NCBI RefSeq assembly: GCF_900231835.1
Contig: NZ_OCTN01000001.1
Location: 62,001-126,000, forward strand
Origin: Pontivivens marinum
GTDB taxonomy: Bacteria > Pseudomonadota > Alphaproteobacteria > Rhodobacterales > Rhodobacteraceae
Reading direction: 5' to 3'
DNA: 64,000 nt
Positions 1 to 8,334 of this stretch are shown piece after piece. The position numbers and the translations under genes are program-made. The notes below the pieces were generated by a model. That model worked only from the letters and a program-made list of their open reading frames with translations, made no database searches and was not told the origin of the DNA. The number at the start of each line of letters is the position of its first letter. The first letter of the stretch is position 1.

Positions 1-1512
1 CATCCGGTCGAGGAAGCTGTGCACGTCACCACCCGTCAGCTCGAACCGGTTAAAGCCTGATACCTCGGTCATGCCAACGCCGGTCATGACGTTCTGCACC
101 TCCGCCGCAACAACGTCGTGCACCTCGTTAAAGCGGAAGCCCAGCGTCTCCTCAAAATCCGGCGACGGCTTGATATAGTCGATGCGCTCCCACCCGTTGA
201 CGATGCCCATCTCGGCACCCTCAGCGACGAAAACCTGCGTCAGCGGGGTCGTCTTCATCGGGCGGGCAGCGGGGCGGTGTTCGTGGGGGAAGTGGAACCG
301 GAATTCGTTCTGGTAATCCTCAATCGCCTTTAGCGCCGTCAGTTCAACCGTCGCATGACCGGTAAAGCGTCGTGGATCGATCACCCACGTATCGTATTGC
401 GCCTCACCATGCACAATCTGCTGCGCCAACATCCAACCATGGCCACCGCCCTCACCCAGACCTGCGCGCAGGCCGATGATGCAATAGGCGTTCCGTTTAC
501 CGGGGATCGGACCAACCAGCGGCGCACCGTCGATTGTATAGGTGATCGGGCCGTTAACGACGTGCCTGATACCGGTTTCCATCAGGGCTGGCATCCGCTC
601 GAACGCGCCCTCCAACACATCGGTGATGCGGTCCAGATCATCGGGGCACAGGGCGTTGGTGAATTTCGGATCGATCCCGTCCATGCCCCAAGTGCGACAA
701 TCCTGCTCATAAAATCCTAGCAGCAAGCCACCCTTTTCCTGACGGCAATAATAATCGCTGATCGGGCAGCGCAGCAGCGGCATCCGATGGCCCGCCTCCG
801 CAATTGACGGAATATCCTCGGTCAGGAAATACTGATGCTCCATCGAGGCGACAGGATGCTGCACCCCCATCATCGCGCCAATCTCGTTACAACGATAGCC
901 GCCAGCATTCACGACAATCTCACATTTCACATCGCCCTTTTCGGTGTGAACGGTCCATGTGCTGTCTGCATGCTGAGTCAGGCCAGTGACAGGCGTGTGG
1001 CGGTTAACCTCGGCACCGGCCAGACGGGCGCGACGGGCCAATGCTTGGCACAATTGCGCGGGGTCAACATCACCATCCGTCGGGTCCCATAGCCCGCCCA
1101 ACAGGTTATCGGTTGAGATCAGAGGGTGCCGCCGCGCGCATTCTTCCGCACCGATCACCTCAAAATCAACGCCCATCCCCGCTGCCATCGAGGCGAAATG
1201 GCGATAGCCATCCATCTGCGCCTCGGTATTGGCCAAACGAATGCCGCCATCGCCGTAATTATAGCCGACCGGATAATCCAGATCGTCGCGCAATTCCTTG
1301 TACAGGTTGATCGAATGCGTTTTCAGCCCGACCATGGTTTGCGTCATACCAAAATTCGTGACCTGCGCTGCCGAATGCCATGTCGTGCCGGAGGTCAGCT
1401 CATCCCGCTCGATCAACATCACATCGGTCCAGCCCTCCTGCGTCAGGTGGTACAATGCGGAACATCCTGCGATGCCACCCCCAATCACAACAACACGAAC
1501 CTGATCCCGCAT
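1..1512 (-). CDS. GcvT-type FAD-dependent dehydrogenase (dimethylglycine/sarcosine dehydrogenase family), 3' end outside window
   Basis: Only the first 504 codons are present; the reading frame stays open to base 1. The N-terminus is a dinucleotide-binding fold (MRDQVRVVVIGGGIAG, then CSALYHL) typical of the DAO family, followed by a TTWHSAAQ segment that in this family lies near the covalent or tight FAD site. The visible C-terminal end (EVQNVMTGVGMTEVSGFNRF) is the start of the folate-binding GcvT-like part, so the full protein should be about 800 residues. Known family members oxidatively demethylate dimethylglycine, sarcosine or related N-methyl compounds and pass the methyl group to tetrahydrofolate. 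The exact substrate cannot be told. The start at 1512 is the first in-frame ATG before the Rossmann motif. A LysR gene on the same strand lies directly upstream and may regulate it. Confidence 0.88.
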   Translation of the reverse strand, partial: MRDQVRVVVIGGGIAGCSALYHLTQEGWTDVMLIERDELTSGTTWHSAAQVTNFGMTQTMVGLKTHSINLYKELRDDLDYPVGYNYGDGGIRLANTEAQMDGYRHFASMAAGMGVDFEVIGAEECARRHPLISTDNLLGGLWDPTDGDVDPAQLCQALARRARLAGAEVNRHTPVTGLTQHADSTWTVHTEKGDVKCEIVVNAGGYRCNEIGAMMGVQHPVASMEHQYFLTEDIPSIAEAGHRMPLLRCPISDYYCRQEKGGLLLGFYEQDCRTWGMDGIDPKFTNALCPDDLDRITDVLEGAFERMPALMETGIRHVVNGPITYTIDGAPLVGPIPGKRNAYCIIGLRAGLGEGGGHGWMLAQQIVHGEAQYDTWVIDPRRFTGHATVELTALKAIEDYQNEFRFHFPHEHRPAARPMKTTPLTQVFVAEGAEMGIVNGWERIDYIKPSPDFEETLGFRFNEVHDVVAAEVQNVMTGVGMTEVSGFNRFELTGGDVHSFLDRM

Positions 1513-1637
1513 GACATCTATCCCGACTTGAAAATAACCCTGCGAACATGCATCCGCACAAGCAGCAGTTCGGTCAATGTGAACGAATCAGTTCCTGTAT
1601 TTTCGAAACTGTCTTTGCAAAATCATATCGGCAGCGC

Positions 1638-2606
1638 TCAATCGCCCTCACCCAAAACGGTGAATTGCTCTGATAACCACGGATACATCGCACAGGCGGG
1701 TTCAACCGCCTCACGCCGCACAATCTGGCGCAGCAAACCGGTGATGGCCTGCAAGGTCTGATCGTCAAAATCCGCCCGTGCGCTAACGGTCAAGGTTCGC
1801 GCAAATGCCGCAATCGGCAGGGGGTGCAACCGGACCCTGTCGGCAAACCGCTGGGCGCGCATGAACCCGATGGGCGTGACAACGGCCCATCCCTCGCCCC
1901 CTGCGATGACAGCCATCATGGATTGCACGCTATCGAACGAAAACCGGTTCGCCAGATCAATCCGGTTGCGCGCCAGATGGGCCTCCACCTGCTTGCCAAT
2001 CAAATGCCGCCCGCTGAACCGGATAAAGGGCAGATCGCTACCCTTCAACAAACCCGCAGGCACCACGTCCAAATCCTTGGGCAGCGCCATGACAAAGGGA
2101 TCATGCACCAATTTCAGGCTAGAAACGCCCGTACTGCGCCCCGCAATATTCGAGGAAACAGCAACATCAATTCCCCCCCGCCGCAGCATGTCATCCGCCT
2201 CGTGGCTCAGAATATTGCCAATGGATAGCGCCGCATGGGGCATCTGGCGGGCGAGTATCACCGCCAGCTCTGGCGTTACGCTGCTCTCGAAATCCTCGAC
2301 AATACCCAGCCGCAGGGACCGTGTGCCCAGCAGGCCCGAAATCACTGTTTCGCTGGTGGCACGGCGTAAATGGATCAGGCCCTTGGACAAATGCTGCGCC
2401 GCCTGCGCTCCCTCTCGTGTTAGGGTAAAGGGCCGCGACGACCGGTCAAACAATGTGGCGCCCAGTTGTTCCTCCAGCCGCGCAATCTGGTGCGAGACGG
2501 ATGAAATCGACAGCCCCATTTCACGGGCCGCAACCTGCATCGATCCCGATTGCGCCACACGCTCAAACGCATCCAATGCCTGCAAGGAAACCCGTGGAAG
2601 TGACAA
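1638..2606 (-). CDS. LysR-family transcriptional regulator (GcvA-like)
   Basis: This is a 322-residue DNA-binding regulator. Residues about 5-60 form the winged helix-turn-helix (ALDAFERVAQSGSMQVAARE, then GLSISSVSHQIARLEEQ and FDRSSRPFTLT), and the rest is the periplasmic-binding-protein-like effector domain. I chose the TTG at 2606 because AGGGGCGCGGAT sits just before it and it gives the usual MSLPRVSL start; a GTG at 2657 is an in-frame alternative that adds 17 residues unlike the family. The gene stands between the divergent cation exporter and the same-strand demethylating dehydrogenase. Control of that dehydrogenase is an inference from position only. The effector is unknown. Confidence 0.87.
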   Translation of the reverse strand: MSLPRVSLQALDAFERVAQSGSMQVAAREMGLSISSVSHQIARLEEQLGATLFDRSSRPFTLTREGAQAAQHLSKGLIHLRRATSETVISGLLGTRSLRLGIVEDFESSVTPELAVILARQMPHAALSIGNILSHEADDMLRRGGIDVAVSSNIAGRSTGVSSLKLVHDPFVMALPKDLDVVPAGLLKGSDLPFIRFSGRHLIGKQVEAHLARNRIDLANRFSFDSVQSMMAVIAGGEGWAVVTPIGFMRAQRFADRVRLHPLPIAAFARTLTVSARADFDDQTLQAITGLLRQIVRREAVEPACAMYPWLSEQFTVLGEGD

Positions 2607-2748
2607 ATCCGCGCCCCTATTGTTTTGGGAAAGCCGGAACTCTGCGGCAGCACCCACACCATGTCAAATCAGCGCCTATCCGAATGAGGCGTTTAACTGT
2701 GCGCGGCACCGCACTATCAGACACCAGAATCTGCGCGGGGGAAGCAGC

Positions 2749-3639
2749 ATGTCCACAACCATGAAACTGGCCTTGGGAAGCTTGGCCGTTGGCTTTGCCG
2801 TGCTGGCGATGAAAATCCTCGCCTACCGGATGACTGGCTCCATCGCGCTGTATTCTGACGCCTTGGAAAGCACGGTTAACGTCGTGACTGCCTTTGCCGC
2901 GCTGATCGCGGTGCATATCGCGGCAAAGCCTGCGGACGAAACCCACCCCTATGGCCATCATAAGGCAGAGTTTTTCAGCGCCGTGCTAGAGGGCGTGATG
3001 ATCGTCATCGCCGCGCTACTGATCCTGCGCGAGGCTTATTTCGGCCTGATGAACCCTGCTGAATTGGACCTGCCCCTTACCGGTATCGTGGTGAACTTTG
3101 CCGCGACGGTGGTGAACAGCATCTGGGCCTATATCCTGATCACCTATGGTCGACGGCATAAATCCCCTGCCCTCGTCGCGGATGGGCGGCACCTGCTAAC
3201 CGATGTTGTCACCTCGGTCGGCGTGGTGGCGGGCATCCTGCTGGCGCTTGGCACGGGATGGTGGATCCTCGATCCGATCCTCGCGGCCTTTGTCGCCGTG
3301 AATATCCTGTGGTCCGGCTCGAAACTGATCAAGGAATCGCTGAGCGGCCTGATGGATGAGGCAGTGCCACCCGAAACCCTGACCCGAATCCGCGATATCA
3401 TCACCGCCCATGCCCATGGCGCCAGCGAGGTACATGACCTGCTGACCCGCCATGCCGGACCCGCCATCTTCATCGAATTCCACCTGATCGTGGCAGGCGA
3501 CATGACTGTGTTCGAGGCGCATGAGATTTGCGACGAGATCGAAAACGCCCTTGAGCACGCATTTGACGGCGCGCGGGTCACGATCCATGTGGAGCCTGAG
3601 CATAAGTCGAAACAGTCCGGCGCCCTCGTCCTGAATTAG
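2749..3639 (+). CDS. Cation diffusion facilitator (CDF) family transporter
   Basis: A 296-residue inner-membrane metal/proton antiporter. Several hydrophobic helices are visible in the first 200 residues. The SDALES motif in the second helix and HLLTD in the fifth are the CDF metal-site signatures, with a His-rich DETHPYGHHKAEF stretch between helices. The C-terminal 90 residues form the cytoplasmic ferredoxin-like domain (VHDLLTRHAG, TIHVEPEH). The likely cargo is Zn, Fe, Mn or Co; the sequence does not decide. GGGGGAAGC just upstream of the ATG is a good ribosome site. A longer in-frame reading upstream exists but has no family similarity. It is divergent from the LysR gene. Confidence 0.93.
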   Translation: MSTTMKLALGSLAVGFAVLAMKILAYRMTGSIALYSDALESTVNVVTAFAALIAVHIAAKPADETHPYGHHKAEFFSAVLEGVMIVIAALLILREAYFGLMNPAELDLPLTGIVVNFAATVVNSIWAYILITYGRRHKSPALVADGRHLLTDVVTSVGVVAGILLALGTGWWILDPILAAFVAVNILWSGSKLIKESLSGLMDEAVPPETLTRIRDIITAHAHGASEVHDLLTRHAGPAIFIEFHLIVAGDMTVFEAHEICDEIENALEHAFDGARVTIHVEPEHKSKQSGALVLN

Positions 3640-3677
3640 GGGGACATGCGCCCTCGGGATTTTCCACGCAGCACCAC

Positions 3678-3692
3678 TAGACGACCGGTCTA
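3678..3692. promoter_or_regulatory. Inverted-repeat operator of the TetR gene (NemR-box-like)
   Basis: TAGAC-GACCG-GTCTA is a perfect 5-bp dyad with a 5-bp spacer, 20 bp before the TetR start codon. It closely resembles the TAGACC/GGTCTA box bound by the TetR repressor NemR in E. coli. Autorepression of the TetR gene and control of the following oxidoreductase is inferred. Confidence 0.6.
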
Positions 3693-3712
3693 TTACTTCC
3701 TATCTGCCATCT

Positions 3713-4309
3713 ATGACAGAGCAAACCAAATCCGATCTGACACGCCAGAACATCCTGACCGCTGGTCGGGGGCTGATCCTGAAACATGGATTTGGCGGCG
3801 TTGGCATCTCGCGCATCTTGGCCGAAAGCAATGTTCCAAAGGGCTCATTCTATTACTATTTCGCGTCCAAGGAGGCCTTCGGTCAGGCCCTGCTACAGGA
3901 CTACGTCGATGACTACCTGACCCGCGTTGATGACCTGATCGCCAGTACGGGCTTGGCCCGCGATAAGCTGGATAAATTTTGGTCCGCTTGGCTGGCACAG
4001 GCAGGGGCCGAGGGGATTGCCAGCCAGTGCCTCGTCGTCAAACTGGGTGCGGAAGTTGCCGACCTGTCAGAAAACATGCGGGTGATCCTGAATAACGGCG
4101 TGGGTGAGCTGGTGGATCGCATCGCAACCCTGCTGCAACAGGGCGCTGTCGATGGTTCGCTGCGCTCATTCCCCGACCCGCAAATCACCGCGCAAATGCT
4201 TTACGCCAAATGGCTGGGCGCGGCGATTTTGGCGAAGTTGGCGCAGGATCAGCGCCCGCTGGAAAACGCATTGGCCGATACGGCCACACTTTTGACCCCT
4301 AATAATTAA
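3713..4309 (+). CDS. TetR/AcrR-family regulator, NemR-like
   Basis: A 198-residue repressor. Residues about 8-55 form the TetR helix-turn-helix (TRQNILTAGRGLILKHGF, then GISRILAESNVPKGSFYYYF). The remainder is an all-helical ligand domain that contains a single Cys (SQCLVVKLG), notable because NemR senses electrophiles through Cys. No strong Shine-Dalgarno precedes the ATG, and the operator lies only 20 bp upstream, so a very short leader is likely. The next gene, 12 bp downstream, is a quinone-reductase-like enzyme, the same pairing as repressor and detoxifying reductase in nem systems. Confidence 0.9.
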   Translation: MTEQTKSDLTRQNILTAGRGLILKHGFGGVGISRILAESNVPKGSFYYYFASKEAFGQALLQDYVDDYLTRVDDLIASTGLARDKLDKFWSAWLAQAGAEGIASQCLVVKLGAEVADLSENMRVILNNGVGELVDRIATLLQQGAVDGSLRSFPDPQITAQMLYAKWLGAAILAKLAQDQRPLENALADTATLLTPNN

Positions 4310-4321
4310 AGGATTTTCAAT

Positions 4322-5302
4322 ATGAAAGCTGCAACACACGATACATTCGGCGAACCCGTTAACGTCATGACCACCTCTGATGTGGCACAGCCCACCGCGA
4401 ATGCGGGTGAGGTGCTGGTCAAGATGATCCTGTCCCCGATCCACAACCATGACCTGTGGACCGTGCGCGGCGATTACGGCTACAAGCCTGAACTGCCCGG
4501 CGCCATCGGCGGGTCCGAGGCCGTGGGCATTGTGGAGGCTGTGGGCGACGGTGTTGATGCAGCACTGGTTGGTCAGCGCGTCACGGCCGCAGGAATGCAC
4601 GGCAGCTGGGCTGAATATTTCACCGCCCCCGCCGCCACGATCCTGCCCCTGCCCGACACGATTTCCGACGTTGCAGGCGCGCAATTGATCGCCATGCCGT
4701 TCAGCGCGATATCCCTGCTTGAAACGCTACAGGCGACCAAGGGCGACTGGATCATCCAGACCGCATCAAACGGCGCAGTGGGTAAGATTATGGCCGTGCT
4801 GGCCAAGGCACGCGGCATCAACCTGCTAAACCTCGTGCGCCGCCCCGAGGCCGTGGCCGAATTGGAGGCACTGGGCATCGAAAATGTCCTGTCCACCGCC
4901 GATGCCGATTGGCTGGATCAGGCACGCGCCCTGATCGGAGAGGCCGGTGCAACCTCCGCCATCGATTCCGTGGGCGGTGACCTGTCCAGCGATCTGGTGG
5001 ATCTGCTGGGTGTGGATGGTGAGCTGGTCGTCTTTGGCACCGCCACCGGTGCGCCGATGCCACTGTCCTCGGGCGCGCTGATCATGAAGCACATCACGGT
5101 CAAGGGCTTCTGGGGTTCCCGCGTTAGCCGCGACATGCAGCCCGAAAAGCGTAAAGCACTGATCGTTGAACTGGTCACACTGGCCGCCACCGGCGCGATG
5201 AAGCTGGAGGATGGCGGCATCTATCCGCTGGACAACCTGACCGATGCCCTGACCGCCGCCCTGACACCGGGCCGCGCGGGTAAGGTTATGCTGCGCGCCT
5301 AA
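4322..5302 (+). CDS. Zinc-free MDR-family oxidoreductase (quinone/enoyl reductase-like)
   Basis: A 326-residue medium-chain dehydrogenase/reductase. It has the N-terminal GroES-like fold (MKAATHDTFGEPVNVM, then HDLWTVRGDYG and PGAIGGSEAVG) and a Rossmann domain (QTASNGAVGKIMAVLAKARG), but lacks the zinc-ligand cysteines of alcohol dehydrogenases. That fits NADPH:quinone reductases and 2-enoyl reductases. AAAGGA stands 8 bp before the ATG. It follows the TetR gene by 12 bp and is probably its target, for detoxifying quinones or electrophilic enones. The substrate remains open. Confidence 0.88.
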   Translation: MKAATHDTFGEPVNVMTTSDVAQPTANAGEVLVKMILSPIHNHDLWTVRGDYGYKPELPGAIGGSEAVGIVEAVGDGVDAALVGQRVTAAGMHGSWAEYFTAPAATILPLPDTISDVAGAQLIAMPFSAISLLETLQATKGDWIIQTASNGAVGKIMAVLAKARGINLLNLVRRPEAVAELEALGIENVLSTADADWLDQARALIGEAGATSAIDSVGGDLSSDLVDLLGVDGELVVFGTATGAPMPLSSGALIMKHITVKGFWGSRVSRDMQPEKRKALIVELVTLAATGAMKLEDGGIYPLDNLTDALTAALTPGRAGKVMLRA

Positions 5303-5309
5303 GAAAACA

Positions 5310-5337
5310 GGGCCATCTGCCAGTCGGTGGATGGCCC
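5310..5337 (-). terminator. Rho-independent terminator of the CofD-like gene
   Basis: GGGCCATC and GATGGCCC form a perfect 8-bp stem with a 12-nt loop. On the minus strand it is followed by TGTTTTCTT. It begins just after the stop codon of the CofD-like gene and may also slow transcription arriving from the left. Confidence 0.7.
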
Positions 5338-5339
5338 CC

Positions 5340-6521
5340 TCAATCGGTTGAGATCAAAATCTCGCAAACCCGCTGTGACGCATAGCGATCCGCACGATCC
5401 CCGATCAGCGGCAAGCGCAAACAGGGAATGCCGTGCTGCGCTGTCACCTCGACGCAATCCTCCACGCTCCACGACAAATCGCACAGCACATGGGTGATGA
5501 AATGATGCGCCGGTAAATCCCCACCCGCATCCGCCCGCAATGGGGCCAGCAGTGCCGCAACCTGATCGGACAGGCTATGGCCCAGCGCCTCAGGATCGGT
5601 GCCTAGGCTGGGCAAATACAGCTTTGGCACATTCCGCGCCGCGATAGCCCGCCCCACACCTGCGGGCAGCAGATTGGCGATGACGCTGGAATACAAACTG
5701 CCCGGCGGATAGCAAATCACATCGGCCTGCGCGATCAGCTTCCTGTTCCGCTTGGGCAGGGGCATATCGACGGCGGGGATTTCAGCGGTTCCGTCGCTTA
5801 GGAACGCACGGGTAATGCGCGTCTCCAGTGGCGCGACCTCCTTACCCGTGATGTGCCGCTGCCCGATAACGCGCCGCCCGCCCCGCAATTCAACACCTAG
5901 CTGCAAATTCTCATCCACGACGGCGCGCACAGTGCCGCGAACATCCACCATCTTGGACATCAGGAACAGAACCGGCTCCAAGGCGCGATCATTGCTCAAG
6001 TATCCCCCTGCGATAATCAGATTGCCGATGCTGGCATTGCGGTAATCAAACCCGTCCGGCGCATCATCCGCGAAATCCTGTAGGAACGACTGGATCAGGG
6101 TGCGCATGGGGCGTGAAATCGCCTTCACCAGAGGATGAGCGCCCTTGATCATCGCCGCCACCTCGGCCCGCAGGGAGGATTGCGTGGCGTCCTTGGGCAG
6201 GCGATGGGTGAACAGCGCATAGATGTCGGGCTGACCCAGCACGGTCTCATCCGCCAATGCCATCAGGCGACTTCGCAAATCCCCGACCGCGGGCATGTCG
6301 AATGCCTCGCGCAGAATTTGCGAGCTGCCGCCACTGTCAAAGGGCGTGATCAGGTGGATGGAGTTGAACGTATACCGCTTTAACTGACGCGAGATATCGT
6401 TCAGCGCGCTGCCCCCGCTAAAGAACAGGATGCGCGGCCCCAAATGTGGTGCGCTCAACGCACGCGACACGCGCAGGGCGTCGGGCAGCTCAATCTGACG
6501 CTCGATCACGATCTTCACCAT
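5340..6521 (-). CDS. CofD/YvcK-related protein of the GAK-type cluster
   Basis: This 393-residue protein belongs to the CofD/YvcK Rossmann-like superfamily: ILFFSGGSALNDISRQLK followed by TPFDSGGSSQILREAF matches the nucleotide-loop and DSGGSS motifs of YvcK and 2-phospholactate transferase. Other family-like parts are NLIIAGGYLSNDR and AQADVICYPPGSLYSSV. F420 genes are absent nearby, so lactyl transfer is unlikely. As I recall, NCBI protein families hold a model called CofD-related protein, GAK system, that fits this neighbourhood. The gene is divergent from the PhoU/APH fusion with 178 bp between the starts, so both probably share a promoter region. Role: unknown; binding of a nucleotide or UDP-sugar is an inference from YvcK. 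Confidence 0.85.
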   Translation of the reverse strand: MVKIVIERQIELPDALRVSRALSAPHLGPRILFFSGGSALNDISRQLKRYTFNSIHLITPFDSGGSSQILREAFDMPAVGDLRSRLMALADETVLGQPDIYALFTHRLPKDATQSSLRAEVAAMIKGAHPLVKAISRPMRTLIQSFLQDFADDAPDGFDYRNASIGNLIIAGGYLSNDRALEPVLFLMSKMVDVRGTVRAVVDENLQLGVELRGGRRVIGQRHITGKEVAPLETRITRAFLSDGTAEIPAVDMPLPKRNRKLIAQADVICYPPGSLYSSVIANLLPAGVGRAIAARNVPKLYLPSLGTDPEALGHSLSDQVAALLAPLRADAGGDLPAHHFITHVLCDLSWSVEDCVEVTAQHGIPCLRLPLIGDRADRYASQRVCEILISTD

Positions 6522-6699
6522 GATATGTCGGCCCTTTCCGATGCGCAGGCTGCGCTATGTCTTAGAACTGTCACCCGAGTCGGGGATAAGGCCCCCATGT
6601 TGCCGCCCCCCTCCATACGTGTGAACCTACAACCTGTCATCAAATTGGGCATGCTCACTGCCATTTTGCACAGGCTACAACCGAACCGGAGCGTTCACG

Positions 6700-8334
6700 A
6701 TGAAATTGCCTGAGGCGGTCTCGGAAAACCTGTCATTCCTATTGGCAGAGCTGGACGGACAGATCACCCGACTGGGCGATTACTTCGCATGTCCACGGAC
6801 CGAGGTAGCACAGGGTCTGGTCCAACGTGCAGGCTATTCTCAAAACCTGTCCGCCCGCGTGCGCAGGGCCTGTCTGGCCGGAATGCTGCGCGGTAAAAGC
6901 AACCAGACCCGCCAATTGCACCTACAGGGCGTCGATACGATTGCGCGCAATGTGGACCTGATCTCACGCCTTGCACGGCGATCCGTGCAACATGCTGAAA
7001 ATGTAGAGCGGGCCAAGCTGCTGCGCCCCGACGCCTATGTGGAACCGATCCAGCAGGTGCAGGAAACCCTGACCCGCGTGAATGACGCCCTGCACAGCCG
7101 CGATAGCCGCCTCGCCGTGCAGATCGGCCAAATCCGCAACGATCTGGACGGCTTTTACGAGCAGCTGTTCCGAACCTATACCCGCGACATGCAGGACAGC
7201 AAACATACGGGCGATCTGGCCCATGCACTGCTGGCCGCGAATGAGATTTACCGGATGGGAGAGGCCCTACAGGCGATTAGTGAGGCGATCCTGTCGATCA
7301 ATATTGGCCAAACCGTGCAATTCGACCGCTACTTCACCCTGCGTAGCGTGCTGGCAGGGGTGGGCGGCGACGATCAGGATATCTCACTGCAACCCTTGGC
7401 CGATACCCGTTCCGGCAGTGCCATTTCCAGCGTGAATATGCGCAACGCCAAGGGCAAGCCGATTGACGCCGTGTTCAAGGATGGTGACCGCAAAAAGGTT
7501 AAGGAGGAGCGCGTCGGTGTTAAAAGCTGGAATTCCGTCTATCCCGGTCTGGCTCCTAAAATCCTGTCCTATGAAAAACGCGGGGACTCTGCCGCGCTGC
7601 TGATTGAACACCTCAACGGCGAAACATTCGAGGATATCGTGCTGGGCGGATCGGATGCCCAACTGGCCGATGCGCAATCCATGCTGCACAAAACCGTGCG
7701 CGACATCTGGCGCCAAACCCGTACCGATGAGCCCGCGCAGATGCACGCGATGCAACAGATGGCAAAGCGGATGCCAGACGTTTACCGCCTGCACCCCACC
7801 TATGCGACGCAAAGCAAACATGTGCAGGGCATGCATGTGAACAGCCTGGACCGGCTGATCGCCGCCGCCGCCGAACGGGAACACCAGCTAAGCGCCACCT
7901 TCTCTGTCTGGATTCACGGGGATTTCAACCTCGACAACGTCATCTACGATCCGGTTGAGCGCAAAATCAGGTTCATCGATCTGCACCGCTCACGCTATAT
8001 GGATTACGTGCAGGACGTGTCCGTCTTTATGGTGTCGAATTACCGCCTGCAAATTCTGGACGCCGGCGCCCGCGCACGGATCGCACTGGTCGCTGGCGAT
8101 ATGCATAAAATGGCGGCGCAATATGCGCGGCGGCACAAGGATACGACCTTCGAATACCGTCTGGCACTGGGCTTGGCCCGATCCTTCGCCAGCTCCACAC
8201 GGTTCGTGATGGATCACGGCCATGCGCGCCGGATGATCCTGCGCGCCCGATATATACTGGAATCCGCGCTCGCCGTGCCCGAGGGCAAGGAACCGCGGTT
8301 CAGGCTTCCCATAAGGATGTTGTTTAGTGACTAA
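6700..8334 (+). CDS. PhoU-like helical domain fused to an APH-type phosphotransferase
   Basis: A 544-residue two-part protein. Roughly residues 1-220 are predicted long helices with no catalytic motif, resembling a PhoU four-helix bundle (TRQLHLQGVDTIARNVDLIS, HALLAANEIYRMGEALQA). The C-terminal half is an aminoglycoside/choline-kinase-like fold with the Brenner motif WIHGDFNLDNVIYD near residue 404 and the metal-binding Asp in FIDLHRSRYMDYVQD about 20 residues later, so kinase residues look intact. The N-lobe Lys is probably in AVFKDG near residue 263. GGAG stands 8 bp before the ATG. The stop overlaps the next start by 8 bp. Expected to phosphorylate a small molecule or protein, possibly sensed through the PhoU part; this is inference. 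Confidence 0.83.
   Translation: MKLPEAVSENLSFLLAELDGQITRLGDYFACPRTEVAQGLVQRAGYSQNLSARVRRACLAGMLRGKSNQTRQLHLQGVDTIARNVDLISRLARRSVQHAENVERAKLLRPDAYVEPIQQVQETLTRVNDALHSRDSRLAVQIGQIRNDLDGFYEQLFRTYTRDMQDSKHTGDLAHALLAANEIYRMGEALQAISEAILSINIGQTVQFDRYFTLRSVLAGVGGDDQDISLQPLADTRSGSAISSVNMRNAKGKPIDAVFKDGDRKKVKEERVGVKSWNSVYPGLAPKILSYEKRGDSAALLIEHLNGETFEDIVLGGSDAQLADAQSMLHKTVRDIWRQTRTDEPAQMHAMQQMAKRMPDVYRLHPTYATQSKHVQGMHVNSLDRLIAAAAEREHQLSATFSVWIHGDFNLDNVIYDPVERKIRFIDLHRSRYMDYVQDVSVFMVSNYRLQILDAGARARIALVAGDMHKMAAQYARRHKDTTFEYRLALGLARSFASSTRFVMDHGHARRMILRARYILESALAVPEGKEPRFRLPIRMLFSD

Noticed and set aside
1861-2748. Long upstream extension of the cation exporter reading frame
   Set aside because: It lies antisense to the LysR gene; the protein motifs begin only at the ATG at 2749, which has its own ribosome site.
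6568-6640. CTGTCAC and CTGTCAT resembling half Pho boxes between the CofD-like and PhoU/APH genes
   Set aside because: A Pho box needs two 7-mers at 11-bp spacing; the second half after CTGTCAT matches poorly and the two copies are about 66 bp apart. Too weak to call.
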